This document shows positions 34,629 through 37,404 of a stretch of DNA of 37,404 nt, piece after piece; the stretch's first letter is position 1; the number at the start of each line of letters is the position of its first letter. Below the pieces are notes generated by a model. That model saw only the letters and a program-made list of their open reading frames with translations, did not search any database and had not been told where the DNA came from. The stretch spans positions 1 to 37,404 of the forward strand of contig MNVA01000070.1 of NCBI GenBank assembly GCA_001871325.1, in the 5' to 3' direction. This DNA comes from Ignavibacteria bacterium CG1_02_37_35 (lineage in GTDB: Bacteria > Bacteroidota > Ignavibacteria > Ignavibacteriales > Ignavibacteriaceae). The position numbers were made by a program, and so were the translations under genes.

Positions 34629-36170
34629 TTATTCTGTAACAATAAATCTCGAATCATTCGGTCTCAGGTTATCATAAATTCTTTTTAATGCTGAGAATGC
34701 ATTTTGGCTTCCGCGAAAAGCAGATTTGCGATAATAGGTAACTGCTTTTGCTAAATCTTTTTTTACAATTATTCCTTTCTCAAAACAGATACCCAGCGCC
34801 GTCTGTGCTAATATTGAACCTTCACCTTCTCCAATAAGAAATGTTTGATAAAGTTCGTTTTTATTTTGGATTTCATCATCGTTCAGAAGCTGTAATAAAC
34901 CTAATCTAATTTCTGCTTCTTTGTTTCCGAGTTGCGCGGCGTGCTGCCAAAGCTCTCTACCGGTTTCAATATTTTTGTTAGCGATAATTCCGCCTACACT
35001 CCAATTGCCAAGTTCAATAAGTGAAGGCAGGTGATTTTTTCTAGCGGCTTCTTGTAAAAACTTCAGAGCGTCATTCCCCGTTATTTGATTATCGAATTGC
35101 TGTGCGATTAAACTGCTCCATACAAATTGCGCCTCGGCTGTTCCTTTTTCAACTTCCTTTTTAAGATGAGTGAAAAAATTTGGAGACTTGATCAAATCAA
35201 ATAAAAGTCTCGCAGCTTTAAATGATTCTACTCTAACAGCGCGGGAGTAATAACTTGCAGCAGTAATTTCATGCTTCTTAACCTGTACTCCTTTTTCATA
35301 ATATCTTCCTAATAAGGTAAGCGCTTCAGGACTTCCCCAATTTGCTTCTTCTAAAATTTTGTTAATGAGGGTGGAATCATTTTTTAATGTGGAAGAAAGA
35401 GTTCTTTCATCGCTAAAGTTTTCTTTTTCATGAACTACATCAAAGAGAAGTGTTGAATCATCAATTGCAGTAGCTGAATCAGCCGTAAAGTCAAGAAAAG
35501 AAAGAGCAAAGGAATTTTTCTTTTTTGAAACAGCTTCATCTCTTCTCTTAAAAAATGAAGAAACATAAACGGAATCAACTTCAACTGCATTTCTTTTCTT
35601 TAATTCTTTGAGTAGTTCTTTAGCTTGTTCAACGTTTTGATCGGCAGCTTTTTTGATAAAATAGGAAGCTATGGATAAATCTCTTGGGACCACCAAATTT
35701 TCTGTAAAGAATAAACCGGTAACATAATTTCCGAGCGGGAATCCTTCTTCCGAAGCCGCATAAAAATTATCGAAGGCTTTATACGGGTTCCATTCTGTTC
35801 CCCAGCCGTTGTTCTGAAAAATTCCGAGATTGTACAAAGCAACGGGGAGTTTTTTCTCTGCGGCTTTTTCGATCCAATAATAACTTTGAACGGTGTCGGC
35901 GTCAAAACCATGCCCAACCAAATAGCGGACTCCAATTTCATGCGCCGCTTGAGCGTCTCCCGTATTGGCTTTTCTTATCAGCATAAAATTTTCGTAAAGT
36001 GTGTACGAAACATCCGATTGGTAAAATAGCGTCAGGGGGATGTGGAAAAAATTGTTTGGCCTTATTGCTAAACTTTTTGTTGAATCTTGCGCACGGGTCT
36101 GTGCAACGGTAAATCCGAAGGTAAAAACCATGAGGAAAAATAATAATGATTTCAGAAGTATTTCTTTCAA
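34629..36170 (-). CDS. Secreted Sel1-repeat (TPR-like) protein
   Basis: 513 residues with a signal peptide (about 1-23). Sel1-like repeats of about 36 residues occur in two blocks: about 70-185 (AAHEIGVRYLVGHGFDADTV, ALYNLGIFQNNGWG) and about 285-500 (ALTLLGRYYEKGVQVKKHEI, LAQTALGICFEKGIIVKKDL). A charged Ser/Lys-rich linker (about 190-280) separates them. Sel1 proteins are scaffolds for protein interactions in the envelope; no partner is indicated. It is transcribed alone on the minus strand, divergent from the MBL-fold gene. Confidence 0.88.
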   Translation of the reverse strand: MKEILLKSLLFFLMVFTFGFTVAQTRAQDSTKSLAIRPNNFFHIPLTLFYQSDVSYTLYENFMLIRKANTGDAQAAHEIGVRYLVGHGFDADTVQSYYWIEKAAEKKLPVALYNLGIFQNNGWGTEWNPYKAFDNFYAASEEGFPLGNYVTGLFFTENLVVPRDLSIASYFIKKAADQNVEQAKELLKELKKRNAVEVDSVYVSSFFKRRDEAVSKKKNSFALSFLDFTADSATAIDDSTLLFDVVHEKENFSDERTLSSTLKNDSTLINKILEEANWGSPEALTLLGRYYEKGVQVKKHEITAASYYSRAVRVESFKAARLLFDLIKSPNFFTHLKKEVEKGTAEAQFVWSSLIAQQFDNQITGNDALKFLQEAARKNHLPSLIELGNWSVGGIIANKNIETGRELWQHAAQLGNKEAEIRLGLLQLLNDDEIQNKNELYQTFLIGEGEGSILAQTALGICFEKGIIVKKDLAKAVTYYRKSAFRGSQNAFSALKRIYDNLRPNDSRFIVTE

Positions 36171-36237
36171 ATTTAATGTGAATCTTTTTCTTTAAAATAA
36201 ACTTCTTTAACTTTGTTGCAAAGGATAATAAACGTAT

Positions 36238-37086
36238 ATGAAAATTGGAAAATATAGCGTCCATTCACTTTTATCGGGTGGATTTAAGTTAGACGGCGGT
36301 GCGATGTTCGGAATAATTCCGAAACCGCTTTGGAGTAAGACTAACCCTGCAGACCAATTGAATAGAATTTCTTTGGTAACGAGAAATCTTCTTCTGGTTT
36401 CAGCTTCCCGTAAAATTTTGATAGACACCGGAATGGGAGGCAAATGGAATGACAGGGCGAAGGAAATCTATGAGATTGATTTCACCAAAAACACTCTTGA
36501 ACATTCGTTAACGGAGGTAGGTGTTGTGCCTTCTGATATTACCGATGTTTTGCTCACCCATCTTCACTTTGATCATACCGGAGGTTCAACAAAATGGGAA
36601 AACGGGAAATTTGTTCCGGCTTTTCCAAATGCAAATTATTTTGTTGCGAAAGAAAATTTTGATTGGGGAAGTAATGCGACTGACCGCGATAAAGGAAGTT
36701 ATCTAAAAGAAAATTTTCAACCTCTTATAGAGAACGGCATCCTTCATTTTTTTAATGAAAAAGAAAATCTTTTTGACGATGAAATTGAATTAGTGCCCAT
36801 AAATGGACACACCATCGGGCAACGGCTTTTCAAAATATTTGATACAACAACCACACTTTTGTTTTGCGGCGATTTGTTCCCGACGAGTTCTCACATTCCA
36901 TTGCCATACATCATGGGATATGATTTGCAGCCTTTAATTACGCTCTCCGAAAAGAAGGAAATCCTTCCCGTGGCAGTTGAAGAAAATTGGAAATTAGTTT
37001 TTGAACACGATCCGTTTTTTGCCGCTGCGACTGTTGCAAAAAGTGAAAAGGGATTTTCAGTCGGGGAAAGGTTTGAAACGTTATGA
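36238..37086 (+). CDS. MBL-fold metallo-hydrolase
   Basis: 282 residues of the metallo-beta-lactamase fold. The zinc-binding motif is LTHLHFDHTGG (HxHxDH, about 101-111), followed by GHTIGQ (about 185-190) and CGDLFP (about 209-214), which supply the remaining ligands. The overall length, LIDTGMGGKW near residue 65 and SGG start resemble the lactonase-like (AHL lactonase/AidC) branch more than glyoxalase II, but substrate assignment is not possible. It has no signal peptide. Its TGA overlaps the ATG of the Rieske gene, so the two products probably work in the same pathway. Confidence 0.9.
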   Translation: MKIGKYSVHSLLSGGFKLDGGAMFGIIPKPLWSKTNPADQLNRISLVTRNLLLVSASRKILIDTGMGGKWNDRAKEIYEIDFTKNTLEHSLTEVGVVPSDITDVLLTHLHFDHTGGSTKWENGKFVPAFPNANYFVAKENFDWGSNATDRDKGSYLKENFQPLIENGILHFFNEKENLFDDEIELVPINGHTIGQRLFKIFDTTTTLLFCGDLFPTSSHIPLPYIMGYDLQPLITLSEKKEILPVAVEENWKLVFEHDPFFAAATVAKSEKGFSVGERFETL

Positions 37087-37404
37087 GCGAAATGGAAGGT
37101 TTTGCCAAAATTTGCACACTCGGTGATGTAAAAGAAAATCAAGGGAAAAAGTTCATTGTCGGCTCGGAAGAAATTGCACTCTTCAAAGTTAAAGGGAAAT
37201 TTTACGCGCTTTCGAATGTTTGTCCGCATCAACATATTTCTCTAATTTATGACGGATTTCTTGATGACGGAAAAGTTTTTTGTCCTGCGCACGGTTGGCA
37301 GTTTAATCTTGAAACTGGTTCACAACCCGACGGAAGAAGCGGGCTTTCAACCTACAAAGTGAAAGTTCTTGAGAACGAAATTTGGGTGAAAGTTATTAAA
37401 AAAG
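37083..37404 (+). CDS. Rieske [2Fe-2S] protein (partial, cut by window end)
   Basis: 107 codons are visible, without a stop. The Rieske ligands are CPHQH (about residue 47-51) and CPAHGW (about 70-75), the C-x-H...C-x2-H pattern with the His residues that bind the 2Fe-2S cluster. It looks like the small soluble NirD/ferredoxin-component type rather than a membrane Rieske protein, as there is no N-terminal membrane segment. The start ATG overlaps the MBL gene stop by 4 bp. The visible part covers nearly the full length of such proteins, so the stop is probably close to the window edge. Confidence 0.92.
   Translation, partial: MSEMEGFAKICTLGDVKENQGKKFIVGSEEIALFKVKGKFYALSNVCPHQHISLIYDGFLDDGKVFCPAHGWQFNLETGSQPDGRSGLSTYKVKVLENEIWVKVIKK

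Overview
The window looks like a chromosomal segment from the Bacteroidota/Chlorobi/Ignavibacteria side of the tree, most likely an Ignavibacteria-like organism. The evidence is: AT-rich genes with A/T-ending codons; two secreted proteins with NYPNPFNP-type C-terminal sorting signals (type IX secretion, T9SS); an ObgE without the C-terminal OCT domain; few strong Shine-Dalgarno sequences; and, upstream of the tRNA gene, an exact match to the Bacteroidetes-type promoter (TTTG, 19-nt spacer, TAnnTTTG). The taxon is an inference from these traits, not a database match.

Layout. 1-310: leader-distal end of a type I-C-like CRISPR array whose two visible spacers are identical, then a terminator. 339-4898: a probable operon of an acidic repeat protein, obgE, an M48 lipoprotein protease and an aldo/keto reductase, with 1- and 4-bp overlaps. 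5003-7682: promoter, tRNA-CAT, secG, a convergent PBP4-type peptidase and a LOG-family protein ending in a strong terminator. 7680-10602 (minus strand): rpsU, a zinc-ribbon/Tudor-like protein, an ECF sigma factor and an M14 carboxypeptidase. 10661-11203: a thioredoxin-fold protein. 11286-14850: two T9SS cargo proteins. 15029-16550: an accessory-looking stretch with a helical protein of unknown function and an 18-unit, indel-free, 21-bp repeat array. 16551-17932: DUF2461 gene and a beta-barrel gene. 18172-21830: CYTH protein and an AddB-like nuclease. 22136-23759: two RNA methyltransferases (SpoU type and RlmN). 23896-24126: orphan HicB-like gene and a REP-like palindrome. 24223-29679: a tightly overlapping run of acyl-CoA dehydrogenase, YidD-domain secreted protein, two paralogous TPR/membrane proteins, an ACT-domain protein and its usual partner UPF0210. 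Between the last two sits a broken four-helix-bundle gene bounded by inverted repeats. 29695-31139: LemA and TPM-domain pair with a promoter. 31184-33170: a type II restriction-modification pair whose methylase closely resembles YhdJ (ATGCAT). 33197-34480: DUF309 protein, 2[4Fe-4S] ferredoxin and dCMP deaminase. 34629-37404: Sel1-repeat protein, MBL-fold hydrolase and a Rieske protein cut by the window edge.

Most of the window is housekeeping or conserved-hypothetical. The accessory or mobile-looking material is the CRISPR end, the 21-bp repeat region, the HicB/REP spot, the four-helix-bundle insertion and the restriction-modification pair. The strongest leads for something undescribed are the 21-bp array, the IVS-like four-helix-bundle insertion, and the YidD + twin TPR/membrane operon. 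Four genes appear to use TTG or GTG starts, three of them overlapping the upstream stop codon by 4 bp.
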